Below, piece after piece: positions 8,355 to 17,972 of a DNA stretch of 64,000 nucleotides. Source of the stretch: Pseudomonas taeanensis MS-3 (GTDB lineage Bacteria > Pseudomonadota > Gammaproteobacteria > Pseudomonadales > Pseudomonadaceae); contig NZ_AWSQ01000001.1 of the NCBI RefSeq assembly GCF_000498575.2, positions 1,035,914-1,099,913 on the forward strand. The letters run 5' to 3'. The stretch's first letter is position 1. Each line of letters starts with the position of its first letter. The notes beneath the pieces were generated by a model that saw only the letters and a list, made by a program, of their open reading frames with translations, was not told the origin of the DNA and ran no database searches. The position numbers and the translations under genes are program-made.

Positions 8355-11300
8355 ATGCCTACCGTTTCCGACCGACTGCCGAACTGGACGTGGTGGCTGC
8401 CGCTGCCGTTGTTCCATCTGGCCACGTGGCTTTCCTTGGCAACTCAGTTCGCTGACGGGACGGCGATCTGGTACGTGCCGTTTGCCCTGGGTCTGGTGCT
8501 CGGTTTGTGGTGGGGACCACGGATACTGCCAGCGCTTTACCTCAATGCCCTGCTGAGTATCCCGCTGTGGGGCCTGGACTGGCGCTGGGCCCCGGTGTAT
8601 GCGTTGCCGGAAACGCTCGGCGTCGGTCTGGCCTGGCTCTTGTTGCGGCGTCGCGTTTTCGATGTGGCCTTGCCAGATGTCGCCCACCTACTGCGCTTCA
8701 TGCTGCTCGGTGTGTTGCTGCCAGCGCTGCTGGTGAGTCTGGGGCTGCAGGCTAACCTGTGGTTTAGCGGTCATCTGGCCACGGGCGATGTGGTTGCGGC
8801 CAGTGCGGCTCTGTGGCTGGCCGATAGCCTGACCGCGCTGGTGATTGCCACACCGCTGCTGACCTACCTGAGTCCCTGGCTACGTCGGCGGGGCTGGGTG
8901 CGGGGGGGGGGGGGGCGAAGGCCTCGAACAGGTGCCGGCGATCCTGAAACAGCTGCCGCCCTGGCCGTTACTGCTGATGTTGCTGTTGGTCCTGCCGTGG
9001 TTGCTTGGCCTGCTGTCCCTGAGCCTGAACTTTCCGCTGCTGGGCTTATTGATGCTTGGTCTGACGCTGCTCTGGGGCTTGCCTGGCGCTTTGTCTGGGG
9101 CGATCTTGAGCGTCTTGATGCTGCTGGCCCTGCCGTTACTGCGCGGGGTCGATGCCGCCGTGACCTGGTTCGATCCGCAGCGCCTGGAGCTGCACCTGAG
9201 TGTGCTGCTGTTCATGTTCGCATCCCTGTTGGGCGGTCGTAGCCTGAGCGATCTACGTATGGCTCTGGCACAGAGTACGCAGATACGCCAGCAGTTGGCG
9301 CTGGCCAACCAGGCTCTGGACGCCAGCCCGCTGGGGGTGACTATTGCCGATGCGCGCCAGGCCGATCTTCCGTTGATCTACTGCAACCCTTCTTTCGAGC
9401 GAATCACCGGCTACAGCCGTGAGGAGAGCCTCGGTAGCAATGACCGCTTCTTGCTGGGGGACGATGACCAGCAGCAGGGGTTGACGCACTTGCGTCGGGC
9501 CATGAGCGAGGGTACGGCGTGTCAGGTGGTGCTGCGCAACTACCGCAAGGACGGTCGGTTGTTCTGGAACGAGTTGATTCTGGCGCCGATGTATGACGCA
9601 CAAGGCATCAGCCATTTCATCTCGCTGCAGCATGATGTGACCGAACGTGAGCAACTGGCTGAGGAAGTGGCGGTGCAGCGTGAAGAACAGTTGCTGCAGA
9701 GTTATCTGTTCAGCCAGACCGAGGACATCGCCGATCTGGGCGGTTGGGTGCTAACTCTGGCCGACTCCAGCATGTACTGGAGTGCAGGCTGCTTCCGCAT
9801 TTACGAGTTGGACCCCTATGCGGGGGCGCCATCCTTCGAGCGGGCGCTGGATTACCTGGATGGCAATGGCCGGGTGTTGGCGGAGAACACCTTGCAGCAG
9901 CTGCTCGACGGACTCGAGCAGTTCGATATCGAAGTCCGCCTGCTGACCGCCAAGGGCAAGAATCGTTGGGTGCGCATCAATGGTCTGGCCGACCGCGATG
10001 ACGGCCAATTGGTACGCGTGTACGGGGCAATTCAGGATATCAGCGCGCGTAAGCGCGCCGAGCAGCAACTGCATGAGCGCGATGAGCGTCTGCGTCTGTT
10101 CTTCGAGGCGCCGCTGATCGGTATGGCGCTGACCACTCCGGATCACGCCTGGGAAGAAGTCAACTTCAAGCTGTGCAGTATTCTTGGGCGCTCGCGCAAG
10201 CAGTTGATGGCCACCCGTTGGGCGAGTCTTTCTCCGTCGGAGGATCTGGTCGTTGAGCAAAAGTTGCTGGATGAGGTACTCAGTGGTGCGCGCGAAGGCT
10301 ATGAGCTGGACAAGCGCTTCCTGCGTCCGGATGGCTCGTTTGTCTATACCCGCCTGAACTTGCGCGCGGTGCGGCATGCCAATGGCCGGGTGAGCATGTT
10401 TCTGTTGCTGGTCGAAGACATCAGCGCTCGCCAGGAGGCCGAGGCGCGTTACCGCACCATTGTCGAGCACGCCCCGGAAGCGATCATGCTGTTCACCCCG
10501 CACGGCGGCATGGTCGACGTTAACGAGAACGCCCAACGACTGTTTCGTTATACCCGCGAGGAACTGCTGGGCAAGGTCCCATTCGATTTGAGCCCGCCGA
10601 AGCAGGTCGATGGTCAAGCCTCGGCGGAGCTTGGCAAGGTTTACCTGGATGCCGCGATTGCCGGTGAGGCGCCGGTGTTCGACTGGCTGCACCGTGACAG
10701 CGCGGGACGGCAGATTTCCTGCGAGGTCCGTCTGGTGCGCATGCCGGGCGAACAGGTGCTGATTCGTGGCAGCGTCACCGACATCTCCGAGCGTCAGCGC
10801 TATCAGCGTGAGATCGAGCGCCTGGCCTTCAGCGATGAGCTGACCGGCCTGCCCAACCGCCGTCTGCTGCTCGACCGCTTGCAACACGCGATGGATCGCG
10901 AGTGGCGCGAAGGCTGCTTGGGCGCGCTGCTATTTATCGATCTGGACCACTTCAAGACGGTCAACGACAGCCTTGGTCATCTGATCGGCGATGACCTGTT
11001 GTGCGAAGTTACGGCCCGTTTGGCGGGCAGCTTACGTGCCGAAGACACCTTGGCACGGATGGGCGGCGATGAATTCGTGGTGCTGCTCGAGGCGCTCGAC
11101 AGTGACCCTGAGCTGGCTGCCGAATATGCCGCCTTGACTGCCAGAAAACTGTTGAAGAGTCTCAGTGGCAGCTACTGGATCGACGGTCATGAGTTGTCGA
11201 TCAGCGCCAGTATTGGCATCGCTTTGCACCCGCTCGGCAGTCAGGTCGCCGCCGACGTGTTGAAGCAGGCGGATACCGCCATGTACCGGGCCAAGCACGC

Positions 11301-12156
11301 CGGGCGCAACGATCTGCACTTTTTTGCCCCGGCCATGCAGGTCTCGATCGACCAGCGCCTGCAGCTGCAAAACGAGTTGCGTCAGGCCATGCGGCGCGGC
11401 CAAATGCACCTGGTGTTCCAGCCGCAGCTGGAGCTGGCTTGCGGACGAGTCGCCGGCGTTGAGGTATTGGTGCGTTGGCAGCACCCGGAACACGGCGAGA
11501 TCATGCCCGGGCAATTCATTGCGCTGGCCGAAGAAACCGGGTTGATCCAGGAGCTCGGCAACTGGGTGCTGGAGCAGGCGTGTGATGCACTGGCGCGCTG
11601 GTTGCCGAGCTGGCCGCAATTGGTGGTGGCAGTCAACCTCAGCCCGCGCGAGTTGCGTCAGGTCGGGTGTGTCGAGCGCATCAGTGCCTGCCTGCAGCGT
11701 CACCGCTTACCGGCCAACGCGCTGGAGCTGGAAATCACCGAAGGCGTGCTGCTCGAAGATGTCGACCAGTGCATCGCCAATATGCAGGCCTTACGAGCTC
11801 TCGGCGTGCATTTCGCCATCGATGACTTCGGCACGGGTTATTCCTCGTTGACCTACCTCAAGCGTCTGCCGCTGGATCGCCTGAAAATCGATCGCAGCTT
11901 CACTCAGGATATGGCCGGCGATAGCAACGGTCTGATGCTGGTGCAAACCATCCTGGTGATCGCCCGTAATCTGGGTTTGCAGTGCATTGCCGAGGGTATC
12001 GAGAGCCATGCCCAGCTGGAAATACTCCGTCAGCATGGCTGCTCTCTGGGGCAGGGCTATTATTTCAGTCGACCTCTGGCTGAGGCCGAATTCCTTGAGT
12101 GGATGAAGGCGCATAGATTGTGGGCGTCGGATGTAATCGATCCCGTACAGCTGTAG
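8355..12156 (+). CDS. MASE1-PAS-GGDEF-EAL c-di-GMP enzyme, frame broken at a poly-G run
   Basis: A membrane-bound c-di-GMP turnover protein read in two frames. Codons from 8355 encode a multi-helix MASE1-type sensor. At the 14-G run (8902-8915) the frame is lost and the original continues to a stop at 9242. The downstream frame, open from the G run to 12156, continues the membrane helices, then a PAS array (about residues 115-620 of the second part), a GGDEF domain with intact ARMGGDEF preceded by RAED as an inhibitory-site RxxD, and an EAL domain (EVLVRW in place of EALxRW, with ELEITEGVLLED and IDDFGTGYSSL intact). With 13 G the two join into a single protein of about 1266 aa. As written, translation from the GTG at 8932 would make a shorter protein lacking most of the sensor. 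It lies next to the rimK unit, convergent to it. Confidence 0.85.
8902..8915 (+). repeat. Homopolymer of 14 G inside the MASE1 coding region
   Basis: Fourteen consecutive G residues. Loss of one (13 G) or gain of two (16 G) restores a continuous reading frame from 8355 to 12156. Runs of this length are classic slip-strand mutation sites and also a common sequencing error. The present length is the out-of-frame state. Confidence 0.95.
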
Positions 12157-12211
12157 TCCGGGCAAGCCTGCGGGGCCGTCATCGATATTCAGGCTCCACG
12201 CGCCCTCCTGT

Positions 12212-13117
12212 TCAGCCCTGGCCCTTGGTGCGCGTGCGGTGCGGACTGACGTTCTTCTCCAGATACTGGATCACCAGGCCGGCGACGTCCTTGCCGGTGG
12301 TGTTTTCAATGCCGCCCAGGCCTGGGGAGGAGTTCACTTCCATCACCAGTGGACCGTGGTTGGAGCGCAGGATGTCGACGCCGGCAACACTGAGGCCCAT
12401 GATCTTGGCCGCACGGATCGCCGTCATGCGCTCTTCCGGGGTGATCTTGATCAGGCTCGCGCTGCCGCCTCGGTGCAGATTGGAGCGAAATTCCCCGGGT
12501 TTGGCCTGACGCTTGATTGCCGCGATCACCTTGTCGCCGATCACGAAGCAGCGAATGTCTGCCCCGCCGGCCTCCTTGATGTACTCCTGCACCATGATGT
12601 TCTGCTCAAGGCCCATGAACGCCTCGATCACCGACTCGGCTGCCTGTTGCGTTTCGCACATCACCACGCCGATGCCTTGGGTACCCTCCAGCAACTTGAT
12701 GATCAAGGGGGCGCCGTTGACCATCTGGATCAGGTCGGGAATATCGTCCGGTGAGTGGGCGAAGCCGGTCACCGGCAGGCCAACCCCACGCCGCGAGAGC
12801 AGCTGTAGTGAGCGCAGCTTGTCACGCGAGCGGCTGATTGCCACCGACTCGTTGAGTGGAAACACCCCCATCATCTCGAACTGGCGTAGCACCGCGCAGC
12901 CGTAGAATGTGACCGAGGCGCCGATGCGCGGAATTACCGCGTCGAAGCCTTCCAGCGGCTCGCCGCGATAGTGGATCTGCGGCTTGTGGCTGGCGATGTT
13001 CATGTAAGCGCGCAGGGTGTCGATGACCACCATCTCATGGCCGCGCTCCTGGCCGGCTTCAACCAGGCGGCTTGTGGAATATAGGCGCGGGTTGCGCGAC
13101 AGCACGGCAATTTTCAT
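12212..13117 (-). CDS. rimK: ATP-grasp ligase RimK (ribosomal protein S6--glutamate ligase)
   Basis: RimK adds glutamate residues to the C-terminus of ribosomal protein S6 and thereby changes the translated proteome. In pseudomonads its activity responds to c-di-GMP and to RimA/RimB. The 301-aa protein has the ATP-grasp layout: N-terminal [25 protein letters not shown]-binding [15 protein letters not shown] (about residue 140), [20 protein letters not shown] (about 180) and the metal-binding [16 protein letters not shown] near residue 260. Its ATG overlaps the stop of the upstream protease gene by 4 bp (ATGA), indicating translational coupling. It converges on the large GGDEF-EAL gene. Confidence 0.96.
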   Translation of the reverse strand: MKIAVLSRNPRLYSTSRLVEAGQERGHEMVVIDTLRAYMNIASHKPQIHYRGEPLEGFDAVIPRIGASVTFYGCAVLRQFEMMGVFPLNESVAISRSRDKLRSLQLLSRRGVGLPVTGFAHSPDDIPDLIQMVNGAPLIIKLLEGTQGIGVVMCETQQAAESVIEAFMGLEQNIMVQEYIKEAGGADIRCFVIGDKVIAAIKRQAKPGEFRSNLHRGGSASLIKITPEERMTAIRAAKIMGLSVAGVDILRSNHGPLVMEVNSSPGLGGIENTTGKDVAGLVIQYLEKNVSPHRTRTKGQG

Positions 13118-13584
13118 GGTTTTCCTGAGGTCTCTGAGAGCGTTGGGGTGTCTTGCACGTAGGCAAGGGCCGGATTGACCACCAGTTGGCCGTCAACCAG
13201 GGCTTTGGCGCCGAGTAGTACTCGGTAGCGCATGGCTTTGCGGCAGGTCAGGGTGAAATCCACTGGCCAGGTGCGGTCGCCGAGCGCCAGGTGGGTGCGG
13301 ATCACGTAGCGGGTCTGCACATGACCGGTGGAGCTTCTGATGGCCTTGACCGCCACCAGGGGTGCTTCGCAATGACGATGGCGCAATTGCATCAGGGTGC
13401 CGAGATGTGCGGTGAAACGTACCCAGGGCTTGCCGTCGCGGTCGAACTGGACGATGTCGCTGGCGTGCAGGGTCGAGGTGCTGGCCCCGGTGTCTATCTT
13501 CGCGCGCAAGCCCGTCACACCCCACTCGGTCAGGGCAATCCATTCACGTAGGCCAATCACTGAGAGATGGTCGAACGTCTTCAA
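13114..13584 (-). CDS. rimB: RimK-associated retropepsin-like / putative zinc protease (RimB type)
   Basis: A 156-aa protein of the family annotated as putative ATP-dependent zinc protease (PF05618), which structurally resembles retropepsin-type aspartic proteases. The active-site-like [14 protein letters not shown] lies near residue 30, with the Asp-Thr-Gly triad clearly present. The corresponding gene in the P. fluorescens rimABK operon is rimB, reported to act with RimK. Translation appears to start at TTG (13584) after AGGGG. It ends within the rimK start codon. No separate small EAL gene (rimA) is present here, but the large GGDEF-EAL gene lies on the other side of rimK. Confidence 0.9.
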   Translation of the reverse strand: MKTFDHLSVIGLREWIALTEWGVTGLRAKIDTGASTSTLHASDIVQFDRDGKPWVRFTAHLGTLMQLRHRHCEAPLVAVKAIRSSTGHVQTRYVIRTHLALGDRTWPVDFTLTCRKAMRYRVLLGAKALVDGQLVVNPALAYVQDTPTLSETSGKP

Positions 13585-13709
13585 GGCAGAACCCCTAGGC
13601 TATTGCGGACATTCTAGTTGGCCCTCATGGAAAGCGCATCCGCTCGTCGGACGTGCGCTTTGCGGCAGCGGCTTTATCATGGGGTACTCATCTGCAGTCA
13701 GGAGCATTC

Positions 13710-14102
13710 ATGAGCGATAAAGACGACGATAAGGTCCGCCTGGATAAGTGGTTGTGGGCCGCACGCTTTTTCAAGACTCGCGCCCTGGCCAAGGCGGCGA
13801 TCGAGGGCGGCAAGGTGCATTGCCGTGGCGAGCGCTGCAAGCCGAGCAAGGAGCCCAAGGTTGGTGATGAATTACTGATTCGTACGGGCTTCGATGAGCG
13901 CATGGTGGTGATTCAAGAACTCTCGGTCGTGCGTCGTGGCGCGCCACAGGCTCAGGCGCTGTATAGCGAGACCGCCGAGAGCATCGTGCGCCGCGAGCAG
14001 GCTGCAGCGCTGCGTAAGGCCGGTGCGTTGGGCGTGCAGACCGATGGCCGACCGACCAAGAAGCAGCGTCGGCAGATCCATCAGTTTCGCAGCGATGACT
14101 GA
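13710..14102 (+). CDS. hslR: Heat-shock protein 15, S4-domain RNA-binding protein
   Basis: Hsp15 binds stalled 50S subunits carrying a nascent-chain tRNA and helps recycle them after heat shock. The 130-aa product starts MSDKDDDKVRLDKWLWAARFFKTRALAK, giving an S4 RNA-binding domain over residues 8-70, followed by a charged tail ending in a basic RPTKKQRRQIHQF. The open frame extends upstream, but the start at 13710 has a good AGGAG and matches the family N-terminus. It lies near hslO and pckA, the arrangement found in other Pseudomonas genomes and comparable to the yrfHI pair of E. coli. Confidence 0.94.
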   Translation: MSDKDDDKVRLDKWLWAARFFKTRALAKAAIEGGKVHCRGERCKPSKEPKVGDELLIRTGFDERMVVIQELSVVRRGAPQAQALYSETAESIVRREQAAALRKAGALGVQTDGRPTKKQRRQIHQFRSDD

Positions 14103-14125
14103 GCCGTGGTCAGCAGCTCGTGATT

Positions 14126-14920
14126 TTAATAGCCACGAATGACACTGATACGGTCTAGCAGTGGCAGGCGCGCCAGTTGTCGGGTCAGCGGCGAGGACGC
14201 GCGCTCCAGCCAATCGCTGGCCCTGAAGGCGAACGGTGTAAAACTGCCCCAGGCGATTGCCAGCAGGCTGAGCAGCAGGCCTCCTACCAAGGCGTCCGAG
14301 CCCCAGTGCGCACCTGCAACCAGGCGTGGCAGCATGAACAGGGTGGCCATGGCCCAGACCATGAGCATCCGCCAGCCGCGCGCAGAGAATCCCATGAACA
14401 ATGCCCAGAGCAGTAATACCGAGGCGTGATCGCCCGGAAAGCTGCGGCTGGCACTGTCTTTCATGTCCCAGCGATCCTCCCAATGAGGGAACAGTTCGGT
14501 AAGCCGTGCGGCGCCATCGACGACCAACGAGGGGCTGGGTCGTTGCCAGTCAAGTCCTTCGACCAGGTGGGCGAATCCGACGCGCAACAGCAGCATCAAT
14601 ATCAGGATGCAGAGAAACGCGAACAGTGCGCGGCGGACTTGAGCGCCGGTGAAGACCAGCTCGGCTTTGAGCATGACGGCCAGCATCACCAGTCCGACGG
14701 CCATATCCACTGGACGCATGCTGCCGATGGCCCAGACTCGTGCCCACCAGCCGCCTTCAAGCACGGGCTGGTTGAGCAGGCGAAACAGCAGCAGGTCGAA
14801 CTGATCCCACAGTTCGCGGGTCGGTTGCCACAGCCAGCTGAGCAACAGCAGGAGGGCGACGATATGGCAGGCCAGCAGTGGGCGCACGCGCCATTCGGTA
14901 TTCAAGAAAGAGGTGCTCAT
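14126..14920 (-). CDS. PAP2-family membrane phosphatase
   Basis: An integral membrane protein of 264 aa with about six hydrophobic segments and the PAP2 (type 2 phosphatidic acid phosphatase) motifs: a first-motif remnant around WQRPSPS, the second motif SRSFPGDHAS with catalytic His, and the third motif RLVAGAHWGSDALVG with nucleophilic His and supporting Asp. Such enzymes dephosphorylate phosphatidate, undecaprenyl pyrophosphate or lipid A 1-phosphate on the periplasmic face. The exact substrate cannot be told. It is convergent with hslR and divergent from hslO, a placement I recall for PA5194. Confidence 0.85.
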   Translation of the reverse strand: MSTSFLNTEWRVRPLLACHIVALLLLLSWLWQPTRELWDQFDLLLFRLLNQPVLEGGWWARVWAIGSMRPVDMAVGLVMLAVMLKAELVFTGAQVRRALFAFLCILILMLLLRVGFAHLVEGLDWQRPSPSLVVDGAARLTELFPHWEDRWDMKDSASRSFPGDHASVLLLWALFMGFSARGWRMLMVWAMATLFMLPRLVAGAHWGSDALVGGLLLSLLAIAWGSFTPFAFRASDWLERASSPLTRQLARLPLLDRISVIRGY

Positions 14921-15149
14921 GGGTGCAGGTACCTGGTCATATCTAAGTGATCGCCTTCCTGGGCGGCGCGGATTTTAGGGAGGCGGCCCCCCTGTTGCCA
15001 AGTGCCGATCTGCTCCATTGCCGCCCTGGGTGTGATCTGACGCACGAATCGATAGGAGGAGGCTCGTAGGTCTGATAGATAAGAGGCGCTTGGTCGGTGC
15101 GGCGTTTGCGCCTAAAATCGCTGGCCTGGTCATATTCTGCGAATTCGGC

Positions 15150-16037
15150 ATGCCTGATTTTTCCCAACGTTTCTTGTTCGATGACACCGATGTCCGTGGT
15201 GAGCTGGTTGGCTTGACCGACAGTTACCGTCACGTCCTGGCCAAGCATCCCTACCCGCAGCCGGTCGCGCAGTTGCTTGGCGAGATGCTGGCGGCCGCTT
15301 CCTTGTTGCTGGGCACGCTGAAATTCGAGGGCCTGCTGGTGTTGCAGGCGCGCTCCTCGGGCGCGGTGCCGCTGTTGATGGTCGAGTGCTCCAGCGCTGG
15401 CGAGCTGCGCGGTATTGCCCGCTACCAGGCTGAGCAGGTCGAGGCCGACGCCGGCCTGACCGAGTTGATGCCGGACGGCGTGCTGGCGATGACCATCGAT
15501 CCCAAGCACGGCCAGCGCTATCAAGGCATCGTCGAGCTGGCGGGGCCAACCTTGGCCGATTGTCTAAGCAACTATTTCGCTACCTCCGAGCAGTTGCCCA
15601 CGCGTTTCTGGCTCGGCGCCGATGGTCAGCGCGCCCGTGGCCTGTTGTTGCAACAATTGCCGGCCGATCGACTGAAAGAGGCCGAGGAGCGTGAGGCCAG
15701 CTGGCAGCACGTGGTGACTCTGGCGGACACCCTGAAGACCGAAGAGTTGCTCGGCCTGGATAATGAGACCCTGCTGCATCGCCTCTATCATGAAGAACCG
15801 CTGCGCCTGTTCGAGCCGCGCGCGCTGCAATTTCGCTGCAGTTGCTCGCGTGAACGTTCGGCCAAGGCGCTGGTCAGTTTAGGCCAGGCCGATGCCGAGC
15901 TGCTGCTGAGCGAACACGCCGGCAGCGTGGTGATCGATTGCCAGTTTTGCAATCAACGCTACGCCTTCGATGCCGCCGATGTCGGCCAGCTGTTCGCCGG
16001 AGGTGGCAGCGATACCCCCTCAGATACCCGCCACTGA
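15150..16037 (+). CDS. hslO: Redox-regulated holdase chaperone Hsp33
   Basis: Hsp33 is a cytoplasmic chaperone activated by oxidation that prevents aggregation of unfolding proteins. The 295-aa product starts [19 protein letters not shown] and has the family body, then the C-terminal zinc-binding redox switch with four cysteines: CSC ([10 protein letters not shown], near residue 232) and CxxC ([12 protein letters not shown], near 265). The upstream in-frame GTG at 15090 gives a non-conserved extension, so 15150 is preferred, though its ribosome-binding site is weak. It belongs with hslR as a heat/oxidative stress pair. Confidence 0.95.
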   Translation: MPDFSQRFLFDDTDVRGELVGLTDSYRHVLAKHPYPQPVAQLLGEMLAAASLLLGTLKFEGLLVLQARSSGAVPLLMVECSSAGELRGIARYQAEQVEADAGLTELMPDGVLAMTIDPKHGQRYQGIVELAGPTLADCLSNYFATSEQLPTRFWLGADGQRARGLLLQQLPADRLKEAEEREASWQHVVTLADTLKTEELLGLDNETLLHRLYHEEPLRLFEPRALQFRCSCSRERSAKALVSLGQADAELLLSEHAGSVVIDCQFCNQRYAFDAADVGQLFAGGGSDTPSDTRH

Positions 16038-16077
16038 GGCTAATTGACGCAGTCTGCGGCGGGTTGGTCTGATCAGA

Positions 16078-16100
16078 GGCTGCACCCGCAGCCGGCTTTT
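16078..16100 (+). terminator. Possible weak terminator after hslO
   Basis: A short GGCTGC/GCAGCC stem with a 4-nt loop followed by a brief T run (CTTTTC) lies 41 bp after hslO. It is much weaker than the other terminators in the window. Confidence 0.35.
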
Positions 16101-16197
16101 CTGGCATAATCCGGCGCACTTTTTTCGCTGTAGTAGTGCTCTGGCTTTTACTACAAAACGTTTGGAAGACTCGGCCGCTGGGCCGACGGGGACCCAC

Positions 16198-17739
16198 ATG
16201 ACGCAAGCCAATACCGCCGTGTATACCGACATCAGCGCCGCTCAACTGGTCGAAGAAGCCCTCCGTCGTGGCGAAGGCGAGCTGGCCGCCAGCGGCGCAC
16301 TGGTCGTGCGTACCGGTCATCGCACGGGGCGCTCGCCGGCCGACCGGTTTATCGTTCAGGAGCCGAGCAGTGAGGCGAAAATTGCCTGGGGCCCGATCAA
16401 CCGTCCGTTCCCAGCCGACAAGTTCGATGCCCTGTGGGATCGTGTACAGGCCTTCTCCGATGCTCAGGACAGCTTCGTTTCGTATGTCCATGTAGGTGCT
16501 GCCGAGGCGCACTACCTGCCGGTCAAGATGACCACCGCTACCGCCTGGCAGAACCTGTTCGGCCGTTGCCTGTTCATCGAGCCGGAGCAGTACAACCAGG
16601 GCGCCAAAGCCGAGTGGCAAGTGCTCAACGTGGCCAACTTCGAGTGTGTGCCCGAGCGTGATGGCACCAACTCCGATGGCTGTGTGATCATCAACTTCGC
16701 CGCCAGGAAGGTCCTGATCGCCGGCATGCGCTACGCCGGTGAGATGAAGAAAGCCATGTTCTCGGTGCAGAACTTCCTGTTGCCGGACGCCGACGTGCTG
16801 CCGATGCACTGCGCCGCCAACATCGGCGAAGACGGCGACGTCACCCTGTTCTTCGGCCTGTCCGGCACTGGCAAGACCACCTTGTCCGCCGACGAGAGCC
16901 GTTACCTGATCGGCGACGACGAGCATGGCTGGGGTGTCGGTAGCGTGTTCAACATCGAAGGCGGTTGCTATGCCAAGTGCATCGACCTGTCTGAGAAGAA
17001 CGAACCGGTGATCTGGAAGGCCATCCGCTTCGGCGCCGTGCTGGAAAACGTGGTGCTCAATGGCAATCGCGTCGCCGATTACGCCGACGACAGCCTGACC
17101 CAGAACAGCCGCGCCGCTTACCCGCTGAGTCACGTCGAGAAGCGTTCCGAGCGTAACCTCGGTGGTGAGCCGAACGCGGTGATCTTCCTGACCTGCGACC
17201 TGACCGGCGTATTGCCGCCAGTGTCGATCCTCAACGAAGAGCAGGCGGCCTACCACTTCCTGTCCGGCTACACCGCACTGGTCGGCTCCACCGAAATGGG
17301 TTCGGGCGGCGGCATCAAGTCGACCTTCTCCACCTGCTTCGGCGCACCGTTTTTCCCGCGTCCGGCGGGCGAATACGCCGAGCTGCTGATCAAGCGTATC
17401 CAGGGTTTCGGCTCCAAGGTCTATCTGGTCAATACCGGCTGGACCGGCGGTGGCTACGGTGTCGGCAAGCGTTTCAACATCCCGACTACCCGTGGCGTGA
17501 TTGCCGCGATCCAGAGCGGCGCGCTGATCGGTACCGAAACCGAGCAGCTGCCGATCATCAACCTCAGTGTGCCGACTTCGGTACCGGGCGTCGAAACCAG
17601 CCTGCTCAACCCGCGTAATACCTGGGCAGACCAGAACGCCTACGACGAAGCCGCCAAAGGCCTGGCCCAGCAGTTCATCGAAAACTTCAAGAAGTTCGAT
17701 GTGTCGGATGCCATTCGCGACGCCGGCCCGCAGCTCTAA
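16198..17739 (+). CDS. pckA: Phosphoenolpyruvate carboxykinase (ATP)
   Basis: Catalyses oxaloacetate plus ATP to phosphoenolpyruvate, CO2 and ADP, the entry to gluconeogenesis during growth on C4 acids. The 513-aa product has [10 protein letters not shown] near residue 45, the kinase-1a P-loop [13 protein letters not shown] near residue 220, the metal-binding [10 protein letters not shown] (kinase-2) just after, and the ATP-specific C-terminal IPTTR region. Length is typical (510-540 aa). The ATG at 16198 follows a GGGGA. A strong terminator follows. The C4-dicarboxylate uptake system in the same window feeds this enzyme's pathway. Confidence 0.97.
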   Translation: MTQANTAVYTDISAAQLVEEALRRGEGELAASGALVVRTGHRTGRSPADRFIVQEPSSEAKIAWGPINRPFPADKFDALWDRVQAFSDAQDSFVSYVHVGAAEAHYLPVKMTTATAWQNLFGRCLFIEPEQYNQGAKAEWQVLNVANFECVPERDGTNSDGCVIINFAARKVLIAGMRYAGEMKKAMFSVQNFLLPDADVLPMHCAANIGEDGDVTLFFGLSGTGKTTLSADESRYLIGDDEHGWGVGSVFNIEGGCYAKCIDLSEKNEPVIWKAIRFGAVLENVVLNGNRVADYADDSLTQNSRAAYPLSHVEKRSERNLGGEPNAVIFLTCDLTGVLPPVSILNEEQAAYHFLSGYTALVGSTEMGSGGGIKSTFSTCFGAPFFPRPAGEYAELLIKRIQGFGSKVYLVNTGWTGGGYGVGKRFNIPTTRGVIAAIQSGALIGTETEQLPIINLSVPTSVPGVETSLLNPRNTWADQNAYDEAAKGLAQQFIENFKKFDVSDAIRDAGPQL

Positions 17740-17760
17740 GCCGCGTCGGGTTGATCGAGA

Positions 17761-17784
17761 AAGCCGCCTCCGGGCGGCTTTTTT
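17761..17784 (+). terminator. Rho-independent terminator of pckA
   Basis: AGCCGCC / GGCGGCT stem with a 4-nt loop followed by six T, 22 bp after the pckA stop. Confidence 0.85.
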
Positions 17785-17972
17785 ATTTTGCCCTGTACCG
17801 CTACCGGCTCCGCGCCGACGATCGGGCTCCAGCGGACGGAAGGGCAGGCGCTAAGTGCCGCCATCGTGGCCAAGGCCGCTCCCACGCAAGCCATTGGCGT
17901 GCCAGCCGCTCTGGCTTCGCCCACACCGCCGCGCTAAGGTCACCGACCCTGCGGTCAACGGAGTGACACCCT

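Noticed and set aside
15054..15062. A very strong AGGAGGAGG ribosome-binding-like sequence upstream of hslO
   Set aside because: No start codon lies at a usable distance after it, so it probably is a chance purine run.
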